NCBI GenBank assembly: GCA_036897625.1
Contig: JAYMTA010000292.1
Location: 1 to 32,220, forward strand
DNA length: 32,220 bases
From: Pelargonium cotyledonis
Lineage: Eukaryota; Streptophyta; Magnoliopsida; Geraniales; Geraniaceae
Direction of reading: 5' to 3'
Notes under the pieces: generated by a model
Database searches by the model: none
What the model was told of the DNA's origin: nothing
The model's input: only the letters and a program-made list of their open reading frames with translations
Made by a program: the position numbers and the translations under genes
Shown: piece by piece, positions 10,301 to 23,900 of the stretch
Position numbering within the stretch: position 1 is the stretch's first letter
How the letters are laid out: the number at the start of each line of letters is the position of its first letter

Positions 10301-13022
10301 GATACATGGAAAGGGAGAGTAAAGGCTATCATACTTTCTCATATACACATTGAGAAAAATCTATGTGACAGATGGTGGAATATTTGTAATCGTGGACAAA
10401 ATTATACTTAGAAGCTCTGTCTCTTCTAACCTTAGGCAACCTAATCAATCAAGAATCTTGGATTTTTGAAGTTTCAACACTCTAAAAGTGATGAAAATAT
10501 CACACTAACATAGCAAAACAAGCACTTTGAGAAGAAAGATAGAAGCATAATTGGAAGATAAAGTAGACATATAATAGAAATACATGCAGCACTAGATACT
10601 ATATTCAACATATTCTAGTTATATACATGATCAACAAAGTCATAATGTTAAAGCCTAAAGGTGATGAGATAAACATCAGCTCTAACATATGGTGGTAATT
10701 TTTAATGTTCATATAGAAGAGACCAATGTTAATAACTAAAATTAGATTGGGGAAACATTGAAAGTAAAATTGAATAAACTTATGATGTTTGTGAAGAGAA
10801 CTCATTCGTGATCAAAGAAGTACGAAACAGCAACAATCATTTCAAATACCCCATCATTATCAATGTCTGCTATTACCTGATCAAAATATGAAAGCAAAAT
10901 CTCATTTACTTTTAAACACCAAGAATAACTTGCATTTATCGATAAGTTCATCTATTTAAAACCATAATTATTATTAGGTTCAGGGTTCAAACTCACAGGG
11001 GTGCATAAGACGTGAGCGTCAATGTTCACATAATCCTCCAGCTTTTCATGTTTCCCTTCAGTCCACTCCTCATCTCCCCACATGGATCCATCTATATAAT
11101 CATCATAGTCATAATTATACTCATCAGCCAGCTCTTCATTTTCACGAAGTAAATCAAAAGATGCATCAGCATCAGCTTCCAAACCCTCTTCATTTTCTGC
11201 AGTTGCAACGGGAAGGTCCTCGTTACTTTTATCTTTAGACTCAGAACCACTTCCATCCGACCCTTTTGAATTGCTATCTTCTAGAAGCCGTCTCCCAGAA
11301 TTTGTTCCATTCTGTACATTGATGTTTCCACCTGATCCAGCTTCTACAGTGGAATTGTCTGTGCTTGTAGGCAGCTTAATGTTTGTTCCATTCTCTGTAT
11401 TCAAGGATGTTTCTATATGACCTTCATGAGTTTTCTTTTCATTCTCTGTATTGGATGCACTAGTTGTGCTAGGAGGATTTTCTGCTGATGTTGTCACTGA
11501 AGTGTTCAATTCAGGCAAACTTCCATTCATTTCTACGAAAATAAACAGCAGTAACAACAAAATCAATTCTTTCACAAGGATAAAAAAAAATCCCATGATA
11601 TATAATGAGACACACATATAGCTGTTTTTCATTTCTTATTAGGAGAGTTTAGCAGAACTATCAAGAAATTCAAGATTATATACTCAGACCAAGCTTGAAA
11701 TTAACAATAATATATATATAACAAAAACAAAACTCAAGACTGGTGCTGAGTTAGCTCATTTGACATGTGACAGGCAGAAAACAAAAGAAGAAGAAAATGG
11801 AGCGACAGCAAAAATATAAACCTACAACTTACGAAGTATTGATTTCATATCGGCAGCTTCCTTAATAAGTAGATCATCATGTACATCTGGATGTGAACGG
11901 TCAACTGGATCAGGATTCAAACCCGCATACCAATCTTTACGAACTTTCCTACGAGGTACCTCTAGCTTATCTGTCATCATGTATCCTGACACTCTGCAGA
12001 GAATATGAACAGGATCTTGTGAGAGATTCGGCACATTGGCCTGCATTTTTCTCAACTATGGTAAACCCATATATGGAAAAGAAAATTACCTGAAAAAGAG
12101 CACTTCACCATTATAGGTAGCCAAAGCTATTTCTCTCACACCATCCTTATCAATATCATAAAGGAGAGGAGTGGCATGCACAGTTGACTGGTGAAAAGCA
12201 GGCCAACCTGATAAATCATCCAAAGCATTTCCAGAGATCAGATAGCTCATGCATGACCCACATTACAAACTTGTAAAATGCACATTACTAATGCAATATC
12301 ACCCAGAAAAGATTCATCATACAGAATCGGCAAGCTGGAAAAAAGAAAACATATCAAGAAAGTGTAGCAATAGTACCAGGCATTTTGTCTCCATCTGAAC
12401 CCTCCAGAACTTCCAGGTAATGAACAAAAGATGAAACCACAATATCAAGTTTTCCATCACTGTGGAATGATATGCATTCATTAGAAAATAACCACACACA
12501 CACGCCCAAACTCTATGCTCTACTTAACTGGCACTAATGATATGAAATTCACTGCAATGAAAAAGAATTCAAGCTTCGAAACCTCAAATGTACATTTTTT
12601 TTCTACTGAAGCTCTGGAACAGAACAAAATTGATAATTACCTGTTGATATCAGCTATCAAAGGGGTGGCATATATGCTAGAACTAACTTCTGTTTGCCAT
12701 CTTAATTCCAAATTCCTAGGGCACTGTGTATTCAACAAAGCGTCCTCGTCTCTAATATACAAAATGAAGTCGATTAATTGCAAAGCAGACCATCTCAAAT
12801 CACAAACAATCGAAACCAATCCCCAAAATCAGAACTTTTTAGTTGACGATATTGGGATCAATTGAGACGAACTCACATGTTGGGGTATCCGAGGGCGTCG
12901 TCGCTAGCCTCCCGTTCCCGGAATTTGTTCTTCTTGGCCTCCTGCTCTTCAGCATGAATCAAATTCAAAAAAAATCCCAAAATTAAACCAACCAAAAGAG
13001 CCCTGCTCGCCGAGATTTTCAT
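7397..13022 (-). CDS. DEX1: DEX1-like protein (defective in exine formation 1), FG-GAP repeats
   Basis: Coding exons, from the 5' end: 12877-13022, 12641-12751, 12377-12459, 12090-12207, 11833-11993, 10997-11532, 10806-10876, 9921-10177, 9310-9491, 8284-8567, 8072-8189, 7816-7998, 7397-7714. Total is 2568 nt and 855 aa, against about 896 aa remembered for Arabidopsis. DEX1 is needed for primexine formation and sporopollenin patterning on pollen. Seen here: a signal peptide (1-24, ending NLIHA); FG-GAP/calcium-type loops DINSDG (83), DIDKDG (131), DIDNDG (389), DLDGDG (470), DINDDG (516), DVDGDG (561); a variable acidic, Asn/Ser-rich insert (about 207-370) with several N-glycosylation sequons; one membrane span at about 818-838; a short cytoplasmic tail ending SFSRNTDL. 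Oddities: intron 7 (10178-10805) appears to be AT-AG and intron 11 (7999-8071) is GC-AG. Intron 9 (8568-9309) is long and empty. Confidence 0.93.
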
Positions 13023-14927
13023 AATTGGATCGATTGTGCTGATACTGGCGCGAGAATTGGTTGAGGAACGAACTTGATAAGCTAGGATTCTACAATTATC
13101 TACTGCTGCTGTGAATGAGTGACCGAGATAAGAATGCTCAGTGTGAAGTCAACATCAATTCGCCATTAGAAGAAAGCTCCACAGAGTTCACGCCTCCTCC
13201 GTTTTTCAGTTTTGTCTGTCGTTTTGAAGTGGGAGGGAGCTTGGTTCTTCTCCATTCCAGTGGAGGATGAAGAGCCTGTTTGGATACGGAATTAGAGAAG
13301 CCCTGACCTAGAGAATGGTAAATGTTTAAGAAATTACAAGCCAAATATAACTTATAAAGATTTTCTTTTTTGATAACCTAACTTAAGAATTGATTACTAT
13401 ATACACTAAGTTATTGTTATGCTAAAAAAAAATTGAGGCAACAAAATATATGGTAATATGTGTGCTTAAATGTCAAATCAAAGTTACACAATGGATTCCC
13501 GAGCATGAGACCTGCTCGAATTGGACTGCGAAAAAAAAGTCAATTCCTACTTGGGTGATCGACATAACTCCTATGTGCGACATGGTCCCAAAACATGGAC
13601 CTTTGAGAAATGTTCAACTTTACCTAACAAAATCCCATAAACCTCCACAAGAATCTCAATGTTGCTGCATTAAGGGCATGTTATGGCGTGCCTCCTCACC
13701 AAAAGACCAACTTTAATTTTTTTAGTTCCTAAATTTGTATGTTCAACGTCAATGCAACGACGGGGAGAGTTATCTCACATCATTACTCTCTGAGAATGTA
13801 CAACCCTTGATGTCGCAACATTAAGGAACCATGCCACATCGTCCGTCCCCAACCACCATCTCGTCACCTTGCCATAACCGACTGGTTGTCGAAAGCATAC
13901 AACTCATCTGCTCCATTAATCTATGTGAAATGAATTATCAAGAAGACCCCCATGGCACCACGAGGAAAGGGAATTCATTTATCACTAATAAAGACGTACT
14001 TAATCTTCACAAGAGACTAAAAGATCACAAAATAAGTTCTACATCTCCTCTCCATACTTTGTCTAAAGAGCTATTCATCTCTCCTCCATACTAATCTCCA
14101 TAAGGAACCTCTAGGGTCCTAAAGACCACCTAGCCAAGTTCAGGAGTCCTCCCACATCTCCAACGCTTCCCGTCTCGTCAGGCCACCTCCATTGTCCTAC
14201 CTCGCAGGGTCACCTCCAAGGTTCCTTACATCAAATGTATCATATTATTGAAGTGCAGATAAACAACCACCACCTTAAGTCCTTAACCCTCCTAATTTAC
14301 AGTTGGCTAATGGTAAATTAAAATCACAGCAAACAAAATCAACTTAATAGCATGAAAGATAAGCACAGGAAACCAAACACTATAGCTGATGCTTCCCAAG
14401 TGAGCTTTCAGAGAACTGAAGCTAACAACAAATGAAGGAGACAGTTGCTCATTGTTTCCCAAAGTGAGGTGAAATATGCAAATCCTTGCCATGACACTAC
14501 TAGTTGTTGTCCATCTGAAAAATGGATACCTCTTCAAAAAACTAAAAAAATAACTACATTAAAAAGGATTTAAAAAATAATAACAATGCTAATATACATG
14601 TGATTCTAATCTAATTCTCACTCTGAGCCACTGCAAGAGTGAATTTCAGCCTGCTACTACCTATTGTACCAATTGGAAAATACAACTCGCCGGCACTAGC
14701 AAATGCTACATTTTATAACAAGGGGAAGCTAATTACAGAAGACCTCAGACTCTAGTCCCCGTGATACGACCCAGTACACCCCCAAACTTCAAGCAAAACC
14801 TGCAATTGGAGTCACTTCTGCAGGTAGGCGTCAAAAGGTGGTGGTACATTTCAGTATCATGGTTTTTCTATAAATACTCAACCTTGCAAGACAAGTGCAT
14901 GTAAATTACTACTCATCATTCCACTGA
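13023..14927. other. DEX1 upstream region and capping-enzyme 3' flank
   Basis: The first 300 bp or so (minus-strand sense) hold the DEX1 leader and proximal promoter. The leader includes a four-codon upstream ORF (ATGGCGAATTGA) and another short one. The part next to 14928 is the capping-enzyme 3' UTR. Between them, about 13480-14240 is noticeably richer in C and holds two frames (13450-13716, 13831-14094) with no recognisable motif. It may be an old insertion. No supported gene is seen in this stretch. Confidence 0.5.
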
Positions 14928-17900
14928 TCACCTACGCCGTGCTGAGGTTGTCTGCTGGGCAGCTTTGCTATCATTTCTTATCCTGTCCGCATACATGGGA
15001 AGCCGAATTATCTCATTAATCTCATTCAGCAAGATGTCCTCTGTGATATTATCCTTTATGCTTCGTAAAACCTGTTTTCAATAATGGCACAAGCTTTACT
15101 AACAATATCATATAAGATCAAAGTGAGAGAAAGGGGTGTTTGTGCTGTATACCTTCCTGTAGGTATTGAAATCATTTGGAGTTGATTTGTCTGTCCTGAC
15201 CCGCATAGACACCCATACATTTTCTTCTGAATCCCAAGAACATTCAACAATCTTGCCAGAATATGACAGAGGATCGGAACCATCTGCAAGTAATTTAGGT
15301 TCCACAACATAAGAAGTCAGAATCAATATGTTTTTGTGTAAGACAAATTTATCAAAATTCTATAGGCAGAATATCAAATGAAAATGGATGGTGAGATTCC
15401 ACTCAATGCAATTCATAGGAATGCATTCTCCCAATTGCTCCACTCAAGATGTGGTAACTGAGAGACAATGTAATTTATGCATTACTGAAAAATAAATAAA
15501 CCCTACATGAAAGTGATAAGAACCTTGAAGCAATCCTAAAATAGGACAATCAAATCCCACTAGATTGGCTACAAGCTTGGGGAGAGCACTTAAGCATGCT
15601 TGGCAGCCATGGGACAATCATATGGCTAATACAGTAACAGGAAAAATAACGACACACAGCATCCCTCAGGTTCCTAAGACAAACCCAAACACAGAGCTGC
15701 TAACTCATAGTTTACATCCATCACAACCTCCACAACACAAGAGTGCAAGAGTGAGGAGAGAGAGAGAGAGAGAGAGAATTTATATTAATCTCAAAATATT
15801 TATTAGATTTGAAACAAAGAGCTTCACAATGACCTTTGAATACAACTCTATCCCCTTCCATCAGCTTCTTCTTCCCTCGTTCAAAAAGAAAAAGTAGCTC
15901 ACGGCCATCATCAGTCACCTACACACACAAAAGCTTCGAGTTAGGAGGAAAATCCTAACTCCTTCAGAACCCAAACTTAAGTGGGAGAGAACTGGAAATA
16001 TGACACAAAAAAAGTGCAGTTAAGTTGACAGTATAACCTCAAATAGAAAGTCAACTGAGTTCATTTCAGGATATTTCCACTTCAAAAGCCCTTCATGCGT
16101 GCGAGGAATATAAGGATCATCCCAACCCTGCAGATATAGATCATCAGTAACAATTGCTTTGCATTGTGTAATGAAGATATAAGAAATTCAGCTTATCTAA
16201 TATCTGGTGGTTTATCTTCAAGCCTATACATACATGTAACATGTTGCACACAAAGAGATCCCAAAAGGAAATGATGTGAACGGTCCTCAATGCGGAGGTA
16301 CCATGAACTAAAGTTATAGCTTAAACCCACAAAAACTTTGCTAGATGAATTAGTGGCTTAAAAGTTAGAACAAATGATTTACAAGGTACAACATATGAGA
16401 ATATGTAACAAGTTCGACAATCTAAAATTTTAATCAAAGTTCAGATATTCTATACAGTGTTTTTGATCCTCAACCACCTGAAAAATAAGACCATCTGCAT
16501 CATGTGAAAGCCTTGGAATAAATTCTTTTAAAACCTTGGTAACAGTAGAAAGCAACCAAAAGTCCTTCCTCCTAACCTGATAAATATGCAAAATTAATAA
16601 TATAAGACTTCAAAACTTAATGAATCAATAAGAAACAAAGTGAATATGGATGAAAGGAACAGAATCTAAGTAGCTGGAAGTCACTAAAATACCCTGAATG
16701 GTTCCAAATCATATCTATAATAAGGATTCTTGCTCTGGTATATATTGTGGCGTTCATGGTTACGTGGTTCAATCACTTCTTTCTCAAGCATCTTCCACCG
16801 TTCATAGAAAGGCCTCTGCAACAGTTTGATTTAAAGGTATAATGAGGAAAAGAAGAACAAATCAAATAATACATCAATGGTTCTAATCTACTGAAAAACG
16901 CTTACAGCCTACTTTCACAGTACAATTTACATCCCACAGATGAAATTACATTTGCCCTAGTTTTAAACAAGTACAAGCCGAGCAATTGTGCCTACGAGAG
17001 GAACAAGTCATAAGAGCCCTATATAACTAATGGTATGGAAATACATAATATCACTTGATGTATGTAGGTGTTCACACAAACCGATTGTTCATAACTCAAC
17101 ATTTACAAATAGAACTATTCTGATTTTGTACTTTTGTGCAAGTAGCAACATATTTAATGAAATAATTAGGAATGAAGTTACTGTAAATTCAACCTCTACA
17201 ACTGACACGTGGTTGATTGCTATTAGATCATAGATGAGGTATCTTCTCTCCTGCTTCTTTGTGTCTGGTAGAGTATCAATAATCATCTCCCCATCAAGTA
17301 AAGTATAGTTGTGAGTCTGCTCAGCCGAACCCTAATGAGTATAAAAGACGAATGTCAAGTTGGATTTCGTTATATCAGAGAAACACTATGCAACAATCTC
17401 AATATCCAGGAACCTTCCTGAAAGCAGAAATATATGGATACATACTTCAATACTTCGGAGTGGAAACCTCATCTGGACCCTACGGAAATTAAAACTCCTA
17501 TCAACCAAATAACATCCATCCAAAGTGATTAGCATCATATATCGTGTTCCATCAGCTTTCCAGGTAGCATAATAATAACGCTGTCTCAATAACTGTAAGT
17601 TATCCCTGCATGATAAAAAAAAAATACAAATCTTCTAATAGATTACAAAAAAATGAAAATCAATGACAACAATTGAGGAGAGTATCACATAGGATCGTCA
17701 TGATACAATTTGGCTAGCTGATATAGAAGAAAAAGAAATTAAATAAATAAATAAATCACTATTCGTTGCCATTTTTTAAAGACAACACAGAAGAATGCCA
17801 AAGCAGGTGCCACGACTATTTAAGAGCTGAGATCTAGTGGATTACAGAACCAGAGGTAACTCTTGCATGAGACTGAGAGCAAGAATGTTGCTTTATTTTT

Positions 17901-20900
17901 ATAACCATCACATACAATAAGAAAAATAGATATGTAATGATGCAAAGCAATCTACAATCAGGCGTCATTGCAGTAGCAACACTATTTCCTTTCCATTCTT
18001 CATAAAATTCATATTTACCAAGAAACCACTTTCAGTAAGTAAAACTGAAATTCAATTATAGACTCTAGAGGCCAACCCATAAAATTCCTAAGTAGATATA
18101 TGATCATAGAAAATACAACTTCTTTCTTTCGCTATTGCAAAGGTCAAATAGAAACTACTTTACCTAGAAGGGATATCAAAGTTCTACATTATTTTGTACA
18201 AATTGCTCTCAAAATGATTTCAATACTTACAACATATCTGAGAAAAAAAACATTAATATTTCCCGACCATGCATCACCAGCACTGGCAAGGAGAAGGTGA
18301 CCACAGTAAGTGCATTATTATGCCATAGGCGGGTTAGAAATAATTTCAACTTTCACCTACTATTGCATGCTCACTTTTTCTTACTAAGACCACATCATAT
18401 AAAATATTCCAGGGTAATGAATCATGACATAAAAGTGTAGCTTCATAGAGGTTCATGTACAATGTACAGTATTCATTAGCTCTTGCATATTACTCTCTTA
18501 ACTGAGAGTCTCATAAAAAGAGTTCATTCTATTAAATGGTAAAGTTAGCCTACTTCAACGAAGCAGATAAAGAAAATATTGACATTCACAACCTACTATC
18601 AGGACCATGAGCTCACACATTAGCTGCTTGATTTATAAAATAGAAAGAATAGCAGTTTAGTTTTTTTGAAGTGCAGATATGGTGTACCTGTTGAGAGAAA
18701 CTGGATGTGACCCTGGAAATTGTGCATGTCCTCTTCCCTGGAAATCATTAAAGTCAGCTACAGAAAAGTCATTAAATGAAGACAGAATAACAAACATATG
18801 AAGAAACAGATCCAAGCAGATCATAAAGCAATATTAAGCTATGATAGTAAATAATTCAACTGATTCATTTTTGGGGAAGTCTAGGATCCCGCTCATAGTG
18901 GAGGACTTTTATGATGCCATTTCCTTGAATCTATGATTTTATAGATATAGTACTTGCAGACAAGTGCAAATGGTAAAGATTGAGAATATGTCTTCAAACT
19001 GCCTACCCCAACATTCAGCTTAAGTACTTGGTAGCAAAACTGCCGCAGTGCTTCTAGCTGACCATGAGGTATTTCATCTCCCAAAATATCATCATTTGTC
19101 ATCTTTGCATCTATCTCATGAATCTCCTGAAAAGTAAATGCATTTAAAAAAAGAATGAAGCCAATGTATTGGTTTAAAATATCCCTCGAAGAAATTCAAG
19201 CCAAACCAGCTATGCAATAATGACAAACACTGTCACAGAATTTTCCATGAATTTATCCTCAAAAAAAAAAACTATTTACATATCTTTAAAAGTGTAAATT
19301 CTAGGGGTAGTCAGGAAACATCCCAGATTAGGTCTAAACAAAAGAATAAGGGTGTCATACATCATCAAATCATGTAGGAAAATGAATCTGGACTGCATCA
19401 ACAGTATAGCACTGATAACAATTTGTTCATATCCTTGTACAATCCTGTGAATGAGCATCCCAGATCTTTGATGGAGTCTGGTAGTCTACAGTAAAATACC
19501 TAAAAGAAGTAGGGTATTTACACAATTGCCAAACACTTTGAGCAGTAATGTTCCAAGGCTCATAAAAAAAAAACAATTTCTTGTAACAAAAAGAAAATAG
19601 AATTATTCAAACTAGACTACATTATGAGAACTTGAGTGGCATCTAAAGACATCCACCAGGTTCTAAACCTTTCAAAAATGAACTAGGGTACATTTATTTT
19701 TGAATTCATGAACAAAACCCTTTGAAATTCAAATTTAGAACAAACATGAATATACCATTAATATAAACTGAGTTCTGAAATGCAAAATTCATCATTCAAT
19801 TTCAGAATGCCAATAAAAATCATATTAAAGAAGAACAACGTAAATTCAAGCCAAATACAAAGAATCATATGATTCCAACAATTTACAGGCATTCAACTGC
19901 CCCAATCTAGTGCCACATCTTTGGTTAAATCATTGCCAATTCATACAACAATTTAGCAACTTTCCTCGACCGCATATTTTGTTAAACCATTACCATTTAA
20001 TATAACAATACTTTGGCAACTTTCCTCGACCATATTTTTCATGTTCCACATCTTTTGCTAAGCCATCTCCAACATTTTTTGCCAACTCAGAAGCGTACAT
20101 GATTCCTGAATTTTCCCCATCCAGTATGCACCCACAAGCCAAAAGTCTTATGAATCAAAGTAATTTAAATTTAACATACCTCAAATAAAAATGCATAAAC
20201 TGCTATCAGCATGGGCATCCATTTATGTTTTTACTTATGCTAAAAAATGGGAATGGAAAAGCCTAAACATGAAGCTTAGTTATCATTCAAAGCTATACAT
20301 ACATGCAAAGGAGGAGCAGGATCTCCATCATCATCGTCGTCGTCGGGCAGTGCTTCACCATTAAGATCAAGCTCAGATGATCTTTTCCACTCTGGAGTTG
20401 ATGGGCAAATGACCATATCAGGCTTTCTTTCATGATAAAATGTATATAGAGCATTAATATAGTCTGGTTTGTAGATTCCTGGAGGACGCACATCAGCAAA
20501 TTTTTTGATTGCCTATGCAACAAGTAAACAAGAGAAACTTCATATTACTTATTGGACAGAACTAAGCAGATAAGCATTTGACAAATTTCACATAAAACAG
20601 ACCTCGGTGACAGACATTGGTTGAGAGCGCATGAGAAAATGGACAATCATGTATCCTGTGCGATTATGTCCATGAGTGCAATGGACGAGAATGTACTTTT
20701 TAGAGTGTTTCTGACGAGAGATGAACTGTATCACCTGCAAATAAGTAATATATGTAAATAATCCCCATTTTTGCTCCTATCAACTCTATTGCTATTATTT
20801 TTGTTCTTCCTCTCTCTTTCTACAATGTATTACTTGGCACTACAATAAGTGAACCTCTAAGGGTCAAAATTTATGCTGCCTTCTATGTGTTTTCTTCCTT

Positions 20901-23900
20901 TCTAATTCAAACTTTCAACATATGTGCAATAGAATAATGTTATTGTTAATGTATCCCACATCGAAGAATGTGAAGCCCGCTATCACTTGATATACTAGTT
21001 GGGTCCTCCACCTATCAGTTTAAGCTTTTGAGTTGGAGTCAAGTTTAAATATTATAAATTGGAGCAACTTGCCTAATTGGCTTTCTTTTGATTTATTTAC
21101 CATTTTGTACTGTAAGTTACAACTCTAATTCTGTCAATGATAAATCTTTCAGTATTTTTTTAAACATGTGCTTCATTATGTGCTTGAGCTTTAGGAGACA
21201 TTGGCAGTCAAGTGCACATTGAGCATTTCATAAGATTGTCACGCAACTCATAGAACAGGATCAGCCTCATTTAGTAATAGGGTTCTCTTTTCTACACTAC
21301 TAGCCACCCGTCAATTCCTTAAGTTATATATGAAGAAATCGTAAATGAATACAGAAATACCTGTGTTGGTAAACTAAATCACACCAGCATACTGAGACAA
21401 AGGAGAAGAAACTCAATATTCTAAACATATCATACGTAAAACAGGAATGCTGCGTAGAAGACATACCTCATAGACAAAAGTATTTACAGACACATTATCG
21501 GGCACAGCATCCCTCCCCCTGCATGGAATCTAGAACACAAACACTCCAGTCAGAAAATAACATAATAGAAACAAAAAGGCATTTCATTATGCACTACTGA
21601 CCTTCACATGTTTTATAGCATCTTTCTTCAAATCTGATGTTGAATAGTAACGAGAAGTATTTGTCAAATCAATCACTAATCCAAGCTGCAAATTAACAAA
21701 CAAGGAAAAACATTCTCTTAATGTTATTAGTTGAAGAAAAAAGGCATTTCCTGTTGTTGCATTTTCTAGTAGAAAGAATATCTCCTCAGATTAGTACAAC
21801 CATAGAAGTCTAGAGGTGCTTGGGTATAAGGTCAAAGTTCACGCACCATTAGTGACATTAAATCCACACACAAAAAGAACATAACATTAATTTCACTGTA
21901 CCTTTCTTCCAAAAACTCTTTGTTGATGAATCACTTGTTTAAAAGAGTATCTTTTACCGGGAGGAATACAGTCATTAAAGGTTTCCCCAAGAGGAACCTT
22001 AGAAGGAATAATGCAATTTATTGGCTGCCCAAATGCAGGGCAATCCAACCAACCTGCAATAAAGAACGATGTGACAGAGAATGACAAAAGAATAATAAAT
22101 ATATAATACAGTTAAGGTGAAAAAAGCAGTAGTTAATAGTTAGAAAAGGGGAAGTAGTCATACGTTGATCTATAATTCTCTTGAATAATTCAAACAAGTT
22201 GTGTGAAAAGGACACAGCAAAATTTTCTCTCGTACATCAAAAATATTGCATACTATTGAGATAAGAAAAATATGTTGACCAATGTATTAGCATGTTTAAG
22301 CCCACAACAAATTTATTTCTTCCCTCAGCAGCCTCACAATATGAATGGTGTAGTGAACTTAGTACAATCAATTCTAAATTTCTAATTTCATGTTTCAATT
22401 CATCTATATTTAAATGCAGAGAGATTGCTATTATAAAGTAAATCTGGATATTCACATAGATGGCACAATTCTACAATTCCTACCAATCAAGCCGCACAAC
22501 AATATTTAAAACTTAATAGCTACAAAGAAACATAAAAATTATATAGAGAATAGAGAGAATTGAGTTAGTGATCACTGCTTGAAAACACCCACGACCCATC
22601 TACTTCATCTAGCGACAACATACATACTAACTTGTTGATCATTCAGAAACACAAAGACAACGGAAAAGTAGCATGTTCCAACTATATTACCTATTGCAAT
22701 AATTTGATCCACAGTCCTGGAAATATACTCAATCCATGAAAAAATGAAGACAAAATACATACCAGGGGGAAGCTTAGATGTGTCATAGAATTTTTTGGGA
22801 TGGAAAATTTGTTCATGCACAGGCTGAGATGTATTGACTGGTCGGTCATCGGGGCGATCTCTTTTCAGTCGCTTGCGTCTTTCATCACGCTCCTAATGCC
22901 AGAAGCATTATGAATTAAATAAAGTTCAGACAAACAAACATTTAGATGTATTAGCCCAATAGGTTCTCAGTAAAAGCTATCCACCCTGGACAAGTTAGAA
23001 ATGTGTTTGACTTATTACACTTGTATGATTCAATAAGCAGAGGAGGCTGTATATTCTAAGGAGCAAGAGACTAATAAAATCCTCATCGCATTATGTTTAA
23101 AATTTAATGGATATTTAAGGGCACCAGAAGAAAAAGTCCATGTGTGTGGTCCAAGAAATAAAAGATTCTCTGCATACTTGTGATGCAGGATTGCAGGTGC
23201 AGATTTCATGTGTATCGCAGCATAGTTAAGCTGTTTTTTTTCTATGACATTCCATAATTTGCAGATATAGTGCTACAAGAATCAAGCAATGGTTTTGTGA
23301 TCCCATACACTAGTTATGATTTTGCCTTTAGACAGACTTGCTGGTTAAAGAAAAGTATATTCCATTCAACTCAACATTTTGGGTTCCATCACATGTATAT
23401 TAAATTGATTTCCATGAAATAGGGTTACAAATAAACTAATGGTCGCATTATTCAGGCCAGAGGAAAAAGATAAGGAGACACACTATATAGAGAAATGAAC
23501 AATCATCCTCCAATATAATGAACCAGAAGCCACTGCCAGGACAGACATCTTAGGCTGTGTTTGATTGTCTAGATTGGACTACGATGGATTATGATGAATA
23601 AGAAATCCAACGGAGAGGTAATTATGGATTCCAATGTTTGATATCATAATAGATACAAGTATGTAACAAGATATAGTTTTTTTTTAATATAATCTATTAT
23701 TTGATGTATCAAAGAATAATCAACTAGGTTCGACATTCTTTTACTAATTTAGACAAAATAAACCTAGAAGCAATAGTTGTTATAAACTTGCAACTACAGT
23801 TTTTAAATTATGAAAAGATATGTATTATAAGTGATACTCGTATGTATTTTAAGCATATAAAAATATTCTGAAGTTGTGAAATGATAACAAAGTCCAGCCG

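Noticed and set aside
13270..13300. GCCTGTTTGGATACGG, like a hAT/MITE end, near the DEX1 leader
   Set aside because: No inverted partner found by eye within the DEX1 upstream region.
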